A stretch of 64,000 nucleotides of DNA from Peribacillus simplex (lineage in GTDB: Bacteria > Bacillota > Bacilli > Bacillales > DSM-1321): the NCBI RefSeq assembly GCF_001578185.1, contig NZ_CP011008.1, forward strand, positions 524,001 through 588,000. Reading direction: 5' to 3'. The translations under genes were made by a program, and so were the position numbers. Shown here one piece after another: positions 9,016 to 17,771 of the stretch (positions are counted from its first letter, which is position 1; every line of letters starts with the position of its first letter). The notes under the pieces were generated by a model, which was not told the origin of the DNA, made no database searches, and saw only the letters and a program-made list of their open reading frames with translations.

Positions 9016-10080
9016 TTAAGTTAAAGAAAATTCAGAAGCGAAGTCGACTAGCATTTTTTGATATACTGCCACAGATTCAAGATTAACGCATTCCCTATCT
9101 CCATGCCAGTTCTCACCTTTAGGTCCGAATTCAATGGCCGGTATATTATATGCCGCAAAAAAGACGGTATCTGCGGAGCCATGTTGTCCAAAAATGACAG
9201 CATCTCGATGGGTGTTCTTTTCGATAATCGGGCGAAGCAGTGTAATGAATGGGTCTGACTCTTCTGTTTTTACAGGTTTACTGTACATATTAAGGTGGAG
9301 ATTCATTCCTGTCACACTTTCGATCTGAGCAATGATCTCTTCCATTGTTTGCGTAGGAAGATAGCGGATATCAAGACTGAGCAAACACGCATCCGGTACC
9401 TTATTGTAGACATCCCCACCTTTTATTTTTGCTAGGTTAATTGAAGGGGAAGAGTAAAGAGGGGTATGATCCCTGGTGAAAGGAAGTTCCTTTATTTTTT
9501 GATAGAGATCATAGGCCTTTTCGATTGCATTTACGCCTTCCCATGGTCGGCTTCCGTGTGCGGATTTGCCGGATACTTCAATATCGAGTCGAAGTGCACC
9601 CTTTGCCTGGAGACCGATTCCCAATTGTGTCGGTTCAGCGCATATTACGAAGTCCCCTCTGTAACCATGTTTCGCTAAATATCCAGAACAGTTCAACCCG
9701 CCAATTTCTTCATCTGATACAATCTGTAGCTGGATTTTCAAACCTAGGCCCTTATCTTTCAGTTCGGTAAATGCACACATCATCCCTGCAAGCCCAGCTT
9801 TCATATCGGCTGCCCCGCGTCCATATAAATTTCCTTCATGAACTTCAGGGAAAAATTGATCAGGCGTCCCGCTGACAACATCGACATGGCCATTCCAAAT
9901 TACGGTTTTATCTCCGCTGCCAATCTCGCTAACAAGCATTTTATAACCGTTATTGACGATCACATTTACGGTAATTCCTTGTTTTTTAAGCCAGTTCGCA
10001 CAGTATTCAACTGCTTCGTTGGCTCCTTCTTTCGATGAACTATCAATAGATACTAAATCCTTAAGTAACTCGATTAGCAA
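9016..10080 (-). CDS. M20-family metallopeptidase (ArgE/DapE/carboxypeptidase G2 type)
   Basis: 354 residues. Zinc-dependent amidohydrolase that splits an acyl or amino-acid amide. Metal-site motifs run in the family order: NGHVDVV (first His and catalytic Asp, ~residues 64-68), YGRGAADMKAG (bridging Asp), SDEEIGG (catalytic Glu), CAEPTQ (second metal Glu) and a C-terminal WHGDREC (last His). The dimerisation domain with GKSAHGSRPWEGVNAI lies between. The start is TTG, with AGGGGG 8-9 bases upstream. The substrate may be acetylornithine, succinyl-diaminopimelate or a dipeptide. Neighbours give no clue and the gene stands alone. Confidence 0.85.
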   Translation of the reverse strand: MLIELLKDLVSIDSSSKEGANEAVEYCANWLKKQGITVNVIVNNGYKMLVSEIGSGDKTVIWNGHVDVVSGTPDQFFPEVHEGNLYGRGAADMKAGLAGMMCAFTELKDKGLGLKIQLQIVSDEEIGGLNCSGYLAKHGYRGDFVICAEPTQLGIGLQAKGALRLDIEVSGKSAHGSRPWEGVNAIEKAYDLYQKIKELPFTRDHTPLYSSPSINLAKIKGGDVYNKVPDACLLSLDIRYLPTQTMEEIIAQIESVTGMNLHLNMYSKPVKTEESDPFITLLRPIIEKNTHRDAVIFGQHGSADTVFFAAYNIPAIEFGPKGENWHGDRECVNLESVAVYQKMLVDFASEFSLT

Positions 10081-10170
10081 AAAGAAAACCCCCTAAAAAT
10101 ATGCATACTATTAGTATATATACCCTTTCTTAGTAAGGGTTAACTCAAAAATATTTTCTTGTTAAAAAAC

Positions 10171-10197
10171 GTTTAACCTTTTCTTCCTGTGGGGTAT
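10171..10197 (+). promoter_or_regulatory. Sigma-B promoter of the YflT-type gene
   Basis: GTTTAA, a 15-base spacer, then GGGTAT matches the sigma-B consensus exactly in both hexamers. The start codon lies 46 bases downstream. Sigma-B control also fits the stress-protein family of the gene. Confidence 0.75.
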
Positions 10198-10243
10198 GTA
10201 AAGGGGGAGCGACAATTTACATTCTTTAAGGAGGATGATAAAT

Positions 10244-10750
10244 ATGGATAAACGTATAATTGGTGTATATGAAACTGGAGAAGAAGCCATTAAGGCTGTT
10301 GAGTCATTGCAGGCACAAGGATATAACCGTGAAGATATTTCAGTAGTGGCGAAAGATAAAGAAGAATTAAAGACAGTGAATGAAGAAACGGGTACAAAGG
10401 TTGAAGAGGGACTTGCAGCAGGTGCGGCGACCGGAGGAATTTTGGGCGGTGCTGCCGGATTATTGGCAGGTGTGGGTGCACTGGCGATTCCGGGAATCGG
10501 ACCGGTACTTGCAGCAGGGCCGCTTGCTGCCACATTAGCCGGAGCGGCTGTAGGTGCAAGTACTGGCGGATTGGCCGGTACATTAATCGGTATGGGCATA
10601 CCTGAAGAAGAGGCGAATCGTTATGAAGCGGATGTTAAGGGTGGCAAGCTGCTTGTGTTAGTCGATTCGGATGCGAGTAAACCCAACTCTTCCTACTCAG
10701 GAATTACAGAGACCGATGAAACGCTAACGAACAGTAGAAGACCTCTTTAA
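10244..10750 (+). CDS. General stress protein, YflT domain with glycine-zipper insert
   Basis: 168 residues. The N-terminal ~50 (RIIGVYETGEEAIKAVESL ... DISVVAKDKEE) and the C-terminal ~45 (GIPEEEANRYEADVKGGKLLVLVD) together form the YflT (heat-induced stress) domain. Between them sits a long Gly/Ala-rich glycine-zipper segment that could insert into or span a membrane. B. subtilis YflT (GSP17M) is shorter and lacks this insert. Start: ATG at 10244 with AAGGAGGA 7-8 bases upstream, since the ATG at 10235 overlaps that site. The perfect sigma-B promoter upstream makes it a general stress gene. Molecular function is unknown. Confidence 0.8.
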   Translation: MDKRIIGVYETGEEAIKAVESLQAQGYNREDISVVAKDKEELKTVNEETGTKVEEGLAAGAATGGILGGAAGLLAGVGALAIPGIGPVLAAGPLAATLAGAAVGASTGGLAGTLIGMGIPEEEANRYEADVKGGKLLVLVDSDASKPNSSYSGITETDETLTNSRRPL

Positions 10751-10762
10751 ATTGTAAGTTAA

Positions 10763-10797
10763 AAAAGGACGGATCCCGTTAGGGCCCGTCCTTTTTT
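10763..10797. terminator. Terminator after YflT-type gene
   Basis: AAAGGACGG ... CCGTCCTTT hairpin, followed by T residues and preceded by A residues, so it can act in both directions, including for the chemoreceptor remnant. Confidence 0.85.
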
Positions 10798-11293
10798 TGA
10801 TAGAATGTAAATTTCCGTATTTCCTTGTGCATATCCTGGGATAGGGCATCCAATTCACTAGCTAGGGCATTTAATTGTTCCATGGAAGCATTCGTTTGTT
10901 CTACGGAAGCAGATACTTCTTCAGTTCCTGCCGCAGTTTCCTGGCTGATCGAGTTTAATTGTTCTGCATTACTCGCCATTCGTGTGACCTCGGATACCAT
11001 TTCGTTCATCATCTTTTTTATTTCGTCAAAATTGCTGAATGTATCCGCGATATAGGATACTTACCGATCCTATACAATTGATTCTCTGTTTTTTGAAAGA
11101 AGATTTCGAAAGAATCGTTCATTGATTTTACTTGCTCTTCCGTCGTTCCGGTAAGTACCTGGGTCGTCATATCGATACTATTTTTATAGCTCATGTAGGA
11201 GATGGCCATTCCGCTTATCATGATCAAAGCTAAAAAGGGAATCAATATTTGTTTTTTTAGCGAATTAAAATACCAGTCCTTCAGTCTTTTCAT
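10779..11293 (-). pseudogene. Methyl-accepting chemotaxis protein, internally deleted
   Basis: The first ~80 codons (11293 to about 11056) encode a chemoreceptor N-terminus: MKRLKDWYFNSLKKQ, a membrane helix, and the start of an extracellular ligand domain (TTEEQVKSMNDSFEIFFQKTE). The frame then runs into a stop at 11018. From about 11054 down, a different frame encodes the very end of a chemoreceptor signalling domain (IADTFSNFDEIKKMMNEMV ... SQETAAGTEEVSASVEQTNASM). Intact relatives are about 650 residues, so roughly 480 codons are missing and the junction is out of frame. A good ribosome site (AAGGAGGA) survives. It cannot make a working receptor. Confidence 0.85.
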
Positions 11294-11462
11294 ATGGACA
11301 ATCCTCCTTATATACCTCTAATTAATTTTGGCTTCTATAGATATTTCGGTCTGTTTTCCCTTTTTTGAAGATTGAAGTTGGAAAATTGCCAATATAAATT
11401 TTGTCGGAATCTCCAACATAAATATAAGGTATTCTGCGGTTGGCATGGAGTGGAATATAGAT

Positions 11463-11497
11463 GAAAAAAAAGAGCTGACCGCTATAGTCAACTCTTC
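11463..11497 (-). terminator. Intrinsic terminator of ydbST operon
   Basis: Minus strand: AGAGTTGAC, loop, GGTCAGCTCT, then seven T residues, starting 15 bases after the ydbT stop. Confidence 0.8.
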
Positions 11498-11510
11498 CAA
11501 TCATTGAATC

Positions 11511-12977
11511 TTATTCGACTTGGATATTTTTTGTCCTGCCCGTATACCATGTGTAAAACTCGTCAGCATATTCAATGGATACATCTTGGAGCTTTGTATG
11601 GTGCACAGGCTTGGAGCGGTTGATCGTTTCGATTGAGGCAAGCCCGAAAAGCTTTTGCAACTTCGTACGTTCCACCTCAATTTGAATGACCTTGCTTCTT
11701 TTGGTAATGAATAGTGATGTTTCCAAACTTCCGGACTTAAACTGAATAAACTCATCATTTAACAAGTAACGGCTATTTTTGTAATCTAGAATTCTCAATG
11801 TATAAATGATGGCGAGTAAAATCAGCGATATATACCATAGGGAGGGTTTGAAATAATAGATTGCCACTGTTGTGAGAATCCAGAAAAAGCTGGGCCGCAG
11901 CATTCGGATTTTGAAGGCCTGCTTCGATAGCGACTCCATTGACCGTTCCACTTTGTAAGCGGGTAAAATCTCTTCTACCATTCCATATGCCATTTCAATC
12001 GATAAAAAAGGATAGAGAGTATTTGTTTCTAGCTCTTCATCACCCGTACTTCCTGCGCTGATCAGTTTCACTTCTGCCAAGCCTAGCAACCTTTTAATGA
12101 TTGATTGGGAGATTTCGACAGCTTGTACTTTTTCTTTCTGAATGGAAAAAGCAGATTCATCCAGTAGACCTTTCTTGATATATATACGATCGTGATCGGA
12201 TGAAATTTCATATTTTCCATATTTAACGAATGTGGAAATGATTCCGAAGGCAACAGCTATACATATGAGGCCGACAAGAACGATGGTAATGATCCACCAC
12301 GTATCCAATAACTTGGCAAAGAACCCTTCGGCATTCTCCAAATTGATAAAATCATCGAGTGTATTATATAACGTAGCCACAATTGGGATAAGAGCCAAAA
12401 AGCTGAGTGATGTAAAGGAAGCTTTCAGCACATCCTGTTTAGTTGGCGTGAAATGGATCGTTTTTTCAATTGGTTCCATATCCTCCGCTTTTCGTTCTTC
12501 GGGGCTATCCAATTCGATAACCTGAAGTTCCTGTTTTGAAGAATATTCCCCCTCAAGCCGTTCGGCCTCTTTTCGGGAAATAACCTCAAAAGGTAAGGTA
12601 CCCTGATCACCAGTCATCCCTGTTTCGAATGTTAAAGAGGTTAAACGGAAAATCTTATGGAATACCGTCGTACGTTGTTGAACATTCTGTACCTTATGAA
12701 GCGGGACCGTTCGATAAGATTTCGAAAAGATCCCTGAGGTAATATAAATGGTTCCTTCTTTGATTTGATATTTATACGTATACCATTTAAGGATGATAGA
12801 AAGGACATTCCAAATCAGATAAACTAAAAAAACGATTTGGAGTACCTTCATATACATCTTTTCAGAACCGAAGTTCAGGACATAAAGCATGATTATGAAA
12901 AACACATTCCCTTTCAGCAATTTCCATAATTCGAAGGGGATTTTGAAAGGGTGTAATCGTTTTGCATGTTTTTCCAT
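11511..12977 (-). CDS. ydbT: Membrane protein with bacterial PH domains (YdbT)
   Basis: 488 residues, matching B. subtilis YdbT in length. Three bacterial PH-like (bPH_2) units alternate with hydrophobic pairs of helices. Each unit begins with the pattern seen in IKEGTIYITSGIFSKSYRTVPLHKVQNVQ, repeated in looser form around YISSDHDRIYIKKGLLDESAF and EFIQFKSGSLETSLFITKRSKVIQIEV. The protein sits in the membrane. In B. subtilis the ydbST pair is linked to resistance to a circular bacteriocin, and the mechanism is not settled. The gene starts 2 bases after the ydbS stop with AAGGAAGTGG as ribosome site, so the two are translated from one message. Confidence 0.85.
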   Translation of the reverse strand: MEKHAKRLHPFKIPFELWKLLKGNVFFIIMLYVLNFGSEKMYMKVLQIVFLVYLIWNVLSIILKWYTYKYQIKEGTIYITSGIFSKSYRTVPLHKVQNVQQRTTVFHKIFRLTSLTFETGMTGDQGTLPFEVISRKEAERLEGEYSSKQELQVIELDSPEERKAEDMEPIEKTIHFTPTKQDVLKASFTSLSFLALIPIVATLYNTLDDFINLENAEGFFAKLLDTWWIITIVLVGLICIAVAFGIISTFVKYGKYEISSDHDRIYIKKGLLDESAFSIQKEKVQAVEISQSIIKRLLGLAEVKLISAGSTGDEELETNTLYPFLSIEMAYGMVEEILPAYKVERSMESLSKQAFKIRMLRPSFFWILTTVAIYYFKPSLWYISLILLAIIYTLRILDYKNSRYLLNDEFIQFKSGSLETSLFITKRSKVIQIEVERTKLQKLFGLASIETINRSKPVHHTKLQDVSIEYADEFYTWYTGRTKNIQVE

Positions 12978-12979
12978 CG

Positions 12980-13474
12980 TTAATCCACTTCCTTAATTTT
13001 AGCGAAATGGGCAATTTTATCTCGTAATTCATACGCCTCTTTCTCGGGGATGGCAGGTATGTCATGTGAGTCCCCCATTGTTCCGATACTTAGTGAATAA
13101 AGGTTATATTTTCGCAAAAACGGGCCTTGGTTCAATTTGACGGACTGAACCTTTGTCATCGGAATGAGTTCATGCGTTTCACTCCAGGCTCCGCGTTTTG
13201 TTTGAATGAATTCTTCGTTCACGTCGTAACGCCAATACTTTTGCAACAAGATTGGTTCAATGAAGATGGACCAGATTGCATGGAAAAAAGATAATGTGAT
13301 AAGTCCGTATAAAATCCATCCAATCCATTCTTTCCAAGCGAAATAATCATCAACATATAATAGGATGCAAAAGACGGCGAGGGTAATGAAATTGGTAATG
13401 GCTTCGGTCATCCGCCATACCTTCACGGATTCTTTGGAAATTTTCTTCGTTGGTGGCTGTATCTTTGAATACAT
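12980..13474 (-). CDS. ydbS: Membrane protein with one bacterial PH domain (YdbS)
   Basis: 164 residues, close to YdbS (159). The cytoplasmic N-terminus is followed by two membrane helices (around EAITNFITLAVFCILLYVDDYFAW and GWILYGLITLSFFHAIW) and then one bPH_2 domain with EEFIQTKRGAWSETHELIPMTKVQSVKL. The start at 13474 is chosen because AAGGAG lies 7 bases upstream. A 28-codon extension upstream has no ribosome site. First gene of the ydbS-ydbT operon and likely a partner of YdbT, since the two families almost always occur together. Confidence 0.85.
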   Translation of the reverse strand: MYSKIQPPTKKISKESVKVWRMTEAITNFITLAVFCILLYVDDYFAWKEWIGWILYGLITLSFFHAIWSIFIEPILLQKYWRYDVNEEFIQTKRGAWSETHELIPMTKVQSVKLNQGPFLRKYNLYSLSIGTMGDSHDIPAIPEKEAYELRDKIAHFAKIKEVD

Positions 13475-13720
13475 ATATTCACTCCTTACTATGTCTTTAT
13501 ACTTATACGGATTATCATTCAAAAAAGTTCCCTGTAATCGTACATGTAAATGAATCATGAAGTAAGGATCGCCAATTGGATTCCATTGAATGGCGGTCGA
13601 ATAATCCTGCCTTTCTTGAGTATGTATAAATAGAGACCATCATGTGGAAATTTTCTTTTTTAAATGACCGTAGAATGGACAAGATAGAAATGGTGAGTTT
13701 TTAGAGTGGGAGTGATAGGT

Positions 13721-15211
13721 TTGACATATAAAAGGAAGTTGAGTTTTATATTCTTCCTGTTTTTGATTTGTTTTTTTAATGGAGAATCGATGCAGGCTGC
13801 GAATGATGATGGAAACCTAGGACAGGAAATTCAACAAATTCTGGATGATTCACCAGAGTTGGGAGGGGCGTTAACGGGAATTTCCATCCGATCAGCGGAA
13901 TCGGGGGTAATGATTTATGAACGAGGGTCGCAAACAAGATTGCGGCCTGCTTCGAACCTTAAGCTTTTGACTGCAGCAGCTGCGCTGGAAACATTAGGGG
14001 AAGATCATGTTTTTCAAACGGAACTATACATAAAAGGGGTGCAGGTTGGCCATGTTCTGCAGGGGAATGTTTATCTGAAGGGAAAAGGAGATCCAACATT
14101 ATTGGAAAAGGATTTTGATGAGCTGGCATCGTCACTGAAGCACAAGCAAGTTAAGCTCGTTCATGGAGATCTTATAGGGGATGATTCTTGGTATGATGAT
14201 ATCCGTTATTCCCGAGACTTGGTCTGGAGCGATGAACAGGAATATTACGGAGCAGCTGTTTCAGCTTTAACCGCTTCCCCGAATGATGACTACGATACCG
14301 GTACCATCATCGTGGAGATAACCCCCGGGGAAAAGGCTGGCAAAATGGCAAAGGTGATGCTGAAGCCTGAAACGGATTACGTGAAGATCATCAACAAAAC
14401 GAAAACAGTAGCGGCAGACGGCAAACAGGAAATTGAAGTCGAACGGTCTCATGGCACAGATGTCATTACAATCACCGGGACCATTCCGGAGCATGCCGGG
14501 GTGACCGAAGAATGGATCTCAGTGAAAGATCCCACAGAATATGCCCTGAGCCTATTTGAAAAGTCAATGAAGAAACATGGAATTAAAGTGTTGGGAAAAA
14601 GGAAAAAAGGAAAAGCCCCTGTAGGAGCGGACTTGATCGCCACTCATCAATCCATGCCACTTTCACAACTGCTTATTCCTTTCATGAAATTGAGCAATAA
14701 CGGCCATGCTGAGGTTTTGGTGAAAGAAATGGGCAAAGAAGCAGCAGGGAAGGGAAGCTGGAAAGATGGTTTGAAGGTCGCTCGAAATCAAATGAAGGGT
14801 TTGGGTCTCAATATGCAAACAATCAAGATGCGTGATGGATCTGGCATATCCCAAGTCAATATGATTCCAGCGAATGAATTAACGAAACTGCTATATGCCG
14901 TACAGGAGAAAACGTGGTTTCCTGCTTACTTGAACGCTTTGCCGATTGCAGGAAATGAAAAGCGGATGGTAGGCGGTACGCTTAGAAAGAGAATGAAAGG
15001 GACAAATGCAGCTGGGAACGTTCGTGCGAAAACAGGGACCATTTCAGGAACGAGCTCTCTATCAGGTTATGTGACGACCAAAAGAGGGGAAAGAGTCATA
15101 TTTTCGATCATCGTGAATAATTTCATGGAAGAAAAGGGCATTACGGCAATCCAGGATAAGATAGCCGTGATGCTTGCAGAACAGGAAAAGCTATTGGTGA
15201 GCGGACTTTAG
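13721..15211 (+). CDS. dacC: D-alanyl-D-alanine carboxypeptidase/endopeptidase, PBP4a type (S13)
   Basis: 496 residues. Penicillin-binding class C protein that trims or cuts peptidoglycan cross-links outside the cell. The signal peptide has TYKRK followed by a Phe/Leu-rich core. The three active-site motifs appear in order: SNLK (SxxK, near residue 78), SNN (in FMKLSNNGHAE, SxN) and KTGT (in RAKTGTISGTSSLSGY). The large inserted domain between SxxK and SxN is typical of S13. TTG at 13721 is preferred because GGGAG lies 8 bases upstream, though GTG at 13706 is possible. Its last 21 bases overlap the end of the convergent HAD gene. Confidence 0.9.
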   Translation: MTYKRKLSFIFFLFLICFFNGESMQAANDDGNLGQEIQQILDDSPELGGALTGISIRSAESGVMIYERGSQTRLRPASNLKLLTAAAALETLGEDHVFQTELYIKGVQVGHVLQGNVYLKGKGDPTLLEKDFDELASSLKHKQVKLVHGDLIGDDSWYDDIRYSRDLVWSDEQEYYGAAVSALTASPNDDYDTGTIIVEITPGEKAGKMAKVMLKPETDYVKIINKTKTVAADGKQEIEVERSHGTDVITITGTIPEHAGVTEEWISVKDPTEYALSLFEKSMKKHGIKVLGKRKKGKAPVGADLIATHQSMPLSQLLIPFMKLSNNGHAEVLVKEMGKEAAGKGSWKDGLKVARNQMKGLGLNMQTIKMRDGSGISQVNMIPANELTKLLYAVQEKTWFPAYLNALPIAGNEKRMVGGTLRKRMKGTNAAGNVRAKTGTISGTSSLSGYVTTKRGERVIFSIIVNNFMEEKGITAIQDKIAVMLAEQEKLLVSGL

Positions 15212-15874
15212 TATCCATTTTGAAAGGTAATCTTGAAGTTCAGAAAAATCTGCGATGAACAGATCAGCATCAGCCAATTCATTTTCTTCGGCAAATCCAA
15301 ATTGGCAGCCTACAGCCGATAAGCCATTTTTCTTTGCTGCCTCGATGTCGGATTTCCGATCCCCAATCACAATGGCGCTATCAATTCGATAGTCTTTCAA
15401 CAACATTTGCACTAATTCGGTCTTCGAGCCTTTCGAGGACCTTTCCACGCTATATATGTCCGTAACGAATTCATGCAGCCCAAAATAAGAACAGATTTCT
15501 TCCAGGTACTTTACTAGACCGTTGCTAGCAATGAAAATGGAAATTCCAAGCTGTTTGATCGTTGACAAGGTCTCCATGACGAGGGGGAAAAGCTGACCAT
15601 TCCCTTGTTTGATTTCTTGAATCAAGCAATCTAAAAAAAGTTGGTCAGCCTGTCGGCGAATATGATCGGGATGCTTAGGTAATAGAGTTTCCCATACGAC
15701 TGTCAGCGGCACGCCCATTATCTCTTGATACTTGGCAAGGGGGGTATTCCCCGTCCAGCTCCCTTCTGATCGAAGTATCTCAAATGTTCTTTCAAGTGAA
15801 GAACCTAATATCTTGTTTGTTTGAAACAAGGTGCCGTCCATATCGAAAATGGCGGCAAATTGGATTCTGTTCAT
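15191..15874 (-). CDS. HAD-family phosphatase (phosphoglycolate phosphatase-like)
   Basis: 227 residues. HAD motif I is FDMDGTLFQTN near the N-terminus, motif II is FIASNGLVKY, motif III includes the Lys of RSSKGSKTELV, and motif IV is VIGDRKSDIEAAKKNG. A helical cap lies between motifs I and II, the layout of Gph/PpaX/YsaA-type enzymes that remove phosphate from small metabolites. ATG at 15874 is used because AGAAGGTG lies 6 bases upstream, although the frame is open much further. Its 3' end overlaps dacC (convergent) by 21 bases, with no room for a separate terminator. The substrate is unknown. Confidence 0.8.
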   Translation of the reverse strand: MNRIQFAAIFDMDGTLFQTNKILGSSLERTFEILRSEGSWTGNTPLAKYQEIMGVPLTVVWETLLPKHPDHIRRQADQLFLDCLIQEIKQGNGQLFPLVMETLSTIKQLGISIFIASNGLVKYLEEICSYFGLHEFVTDIYSVERSSKGSKTELVQMLLKDYRIDSAIVIGDRKSDIEAAKKNGLSAVGCQFGFAEENELADADLFIADFSELQDYLSKWILKSAHQ

Positions 15875-15970
15875 TACTAGCACCTTCTTCTTAGTTTTTT
15901 TCATTTTATCCCCACAAGGAAGGAATATAAGGGAGGACGAATAGAAATAAGTAGTATAGGAGGAATGCTT

Positions 15971-16576
15971 ATGAACTTTCCAACACTTAATGGACAGTAT
16001 ACGATTAAAAATCTTATTGCTGAAATTCACGAAATTTCCCAAAAAAGATCTCCATATATTATGGCCATCGATGGTCGGGGCGGGTCTGGAAAAAGTACAC
16101 TCGCTTCCCTTATCCATGCAAAGTATCCAGGTAGCGCAGTCGTTCATATGGATGATTTTTATTTGCCATCATCGAAAAGGATCCAGTTGCCCCCAGCCCA
16201 AAAACAGATTGGAGCGGATTGTGATTGGGAACGGGTTTTTAACCAAATCCTAAAACCGCTTACCGTAGGGAATGATGCAAGGTATCAAAGGTATGATTGG
16301 GAAACGGACACTATGGCCGAATGGCATATCGTTCCTGCTGGAGGCCTTGTCATTATTGAAGGGACGTATTCTATCCGTAAAGAATTGGCAGGGTCCCATG
16401 ATTTCACGATATGGGTGGAATGTCCCCGCGATCAGCGCTTGAAACGTGGTCTCGAGCGGGATGGTGAAGATGCGCGTCAAATGTGGGAGGATAATTGGAT
16501 GGTTCACGAAGATCTATATGTCGACGCGCAAAGGCCGCAAGAAAGAGCGAATCTTGTTGTGGACGGAATGAGCTGA
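15971..16576 (+). CDS. P-loop kinase, uridine kinase-like
   Basis: 201 residues. Walker A is DGRGGSGKSTLAS near residue 35. A DDFY motif (HMDDFYLPS) follows, as in uridine/phosphoribulokinase-type small-molecule kinases, and then IIEGTYSIRKEL and a lid region with CPRDQRLKRGLERDGED. The family phosphorylates nucleosides or other small molecules, and the target here is unknown. ATG at 15971 is chosen, with AGGAGG 7 bases upstream. The ATG at 15965 is too close to that site. Transcribed divergently from the HAD gene, with a 96-base gap that must hold both promoters. Confidence 0.75.
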   Translation: MNFPTLNGQYTIKNLIAEIHEISQKRSPYIMAIDGRGGSGKSTLASLIHAKYPGSAVVHMDDFYLPSSKRIQLPPAQKQIGADCDWERVFNQILKPLTVGNDARYQRYDWETDTMAEWHIVPAGGLVIIEGTYSIRKELAGSHDFTIWVECPRDQRLKRGLERDGEDARQMWEDNWMVHEDLYVDAQRPQERANLVVDGMS

Positions 16577-16683
16577 ATCCTGGGATATCTGGAAAGTCAC
16601 TTTTAATTGTAAGTGTTTACCTGTAAAATTCATATTGAATTTTTAGATAAATTTCTGGGAAGCCAGAAGCATGGGGGGAAATT

Positions 16684-17325
16684 ATGTTTAATAATGAAGA
16701 ACAAGCAGCCGTATATAAAGCCATTTATAACCGAAGGGATATCAGGAGTTTTTTGCCCAAGCCCATTTCAAAGGATATACTCCGCAGAATCTTGGATGCT
16801 GCACATCATGCGCCGTCTGTAGGATTCATGCAGCCTTGGAGTTTCATTGTAATTTCATCTCAGGAAACCAAGAACAGTTTGGCATGGGCAGCGGATAAAG
16901 AAAGAAGGGCACTAGCTATTCATTATGAAGGGGGTAAAGAAAATAAGTTTCTTAGTTTGAAAGTGGAAGGGTTAAAAGAAGCACCCTACACCATTTGTGT
17001 AACATGTGACCCGACACGTGGCGGCTCCCATGTTTTGGGGAGGAACTCTATTCCGGAAACGGATATCCTATCAACGGCCTGTGCAATTCAAAATATGTGG
17101 CTGGCTGCCTGTGCGGAAGGATTGGCAATGGGATGGGTAAGCTTTTATAAGAAGAATGATATTCGTGACATTTTGGAGATTCCGCCGCATGTAGAACCCA
17201 TTGCACTCATGTCAATTGGCTATACGGATCAATATCCGGATAAACCCATTCTTGAACTTGCCAATTGGGAAAAAAGAAGGCCGATGGATGAACTTATTTT
17301 CGAGGATAAATGGGGTAAAAGATGA
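16684..17325 (+). CDS. bluB: 5,6-dimethylbenzimidazole synthase (BluB)
   Basis: 213 residues. A nitroreductase-fold flavoenzyme that breaks down FMNH2 with oxygen to make dimethylbenzimidazole, the lower ligand of vitamin B12. Family marks are the N-terminal RRDIRSFLPKPIS, the HHAPSVGFMQPWSFI block (the SVGFMQPW motif separates BluB from other nitroreductases) and MGWVSFYKKNDIRDIL near the C-terminus. The ATG is preceded by GGGGGGA. No cobalamin riboswitch lies in the 107 bases before it, and no other B12 gene is adjacent. FMN is the substrate, and the rib operon at 33 kb supplies flavin, but there is no physical linkage. Confidence 0.9.
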   Translation: MFNNEEQAAVYKAIYNRRDIRSFLPKPISKDILRRILDAAHHAPSVGFMQPWSFIVISSQETKNSLAWAADKERRALAIHYEGGKENKFLSLKVEGLKEAPYTICVTCDPTRGGSHVLGRNSIPETDILSTACAIQNMWLAACAEGLAMGWVSFYKKNDIRDILEIPPHVEPIALMSIGYTDQYPDKPILELANWEKRRPMDELIFEDKWGKR

Positions 17326-17437
17326 AACTTTTATAATAAATGAAGGACATGGATTCTGAATCCTCTTCGAGTGAACTGGGGAGGGTTTGGGAAAATCAGT
17401 TACACAGGTATTGGAAAGTTAATCTTAACAAAGTTAT

Positions 17438-17466
17438 AAAGCCCCTGGATTAGGGGTTTTTGTTGT
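17438..17466 (+). terminator. Intrinsic terminator downstream of bluB
   Basis: AAGCCCCT, loop GGATT, AGGGGTTTTT. It lies 113 bases after the bluB stop and is the first plausible stop signal for that transcript. Confidence 0.65.
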
Positions 17467-17771
17467 GAGGAAATGGTTTTCTGAGAAAAAAACAGAAGGG
17501 CACTCATTCATTATGGGCGATTAAAAAGATTAATCCTGTTGACACATTTACGTTGGAGGGGAAGGCAACGGACCTGCAGCCATCACGAAGTGGTTGTAAA
17601 TGAAAGAAGCAGTGGAAATATAAAAGGCTCTTTCGGAAGATACATATTCTGAAAGAGTCTTATTGAATGTACGTATTCAATAATTTCCGAGGATCCTGGT
17701 AAGCCTTTGTGAACACCGATAAACTAAAAATAAAAACTGGCTGCACTTTTAACGTTGTAAGTTTTTTGATT
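17467..17771. other. Gene-poor stretch with coding debris
   Basis: No complete gene. A short plus-strand open stretch (about 17513-17600, containing INPVDTFTLEGKATDLQP) looks protein-like but has no start or partner and is not recognised. A hairpin at 17622-17666 (arms GGCTCTTTC / GAAAGAGTC) has a T-rich tail on the minus strand and could once have terminated the rpoN remnant. Confidence 0.4.

Noticed and set aside
10162..10599. Long Pro/Ala-rich frame opposite the YflT-type gene
   Set aside because: It is the antisense image of the Gly/Ala zipper. Codon bias and promoter support the plus-strand gene.
11318..11504. Two overlapping 60-codon minus-strand frames after ydbT
   Set aside because: They lie across the ydbST terminator, have no ribosome site and no recognisable domain.
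16577..16683. Cobalamin riboswitch upstream of bluB
   Set aside because: The gap is only 107 bases and lacks the conserved B12-box and core elements.
17513..17600. Short coding-like text (INPVDTFTLEGKATDLQP)
   Set aside because: No start, no ribosome site and no recognised family. Kept only as a note in the gene-poor stretch.
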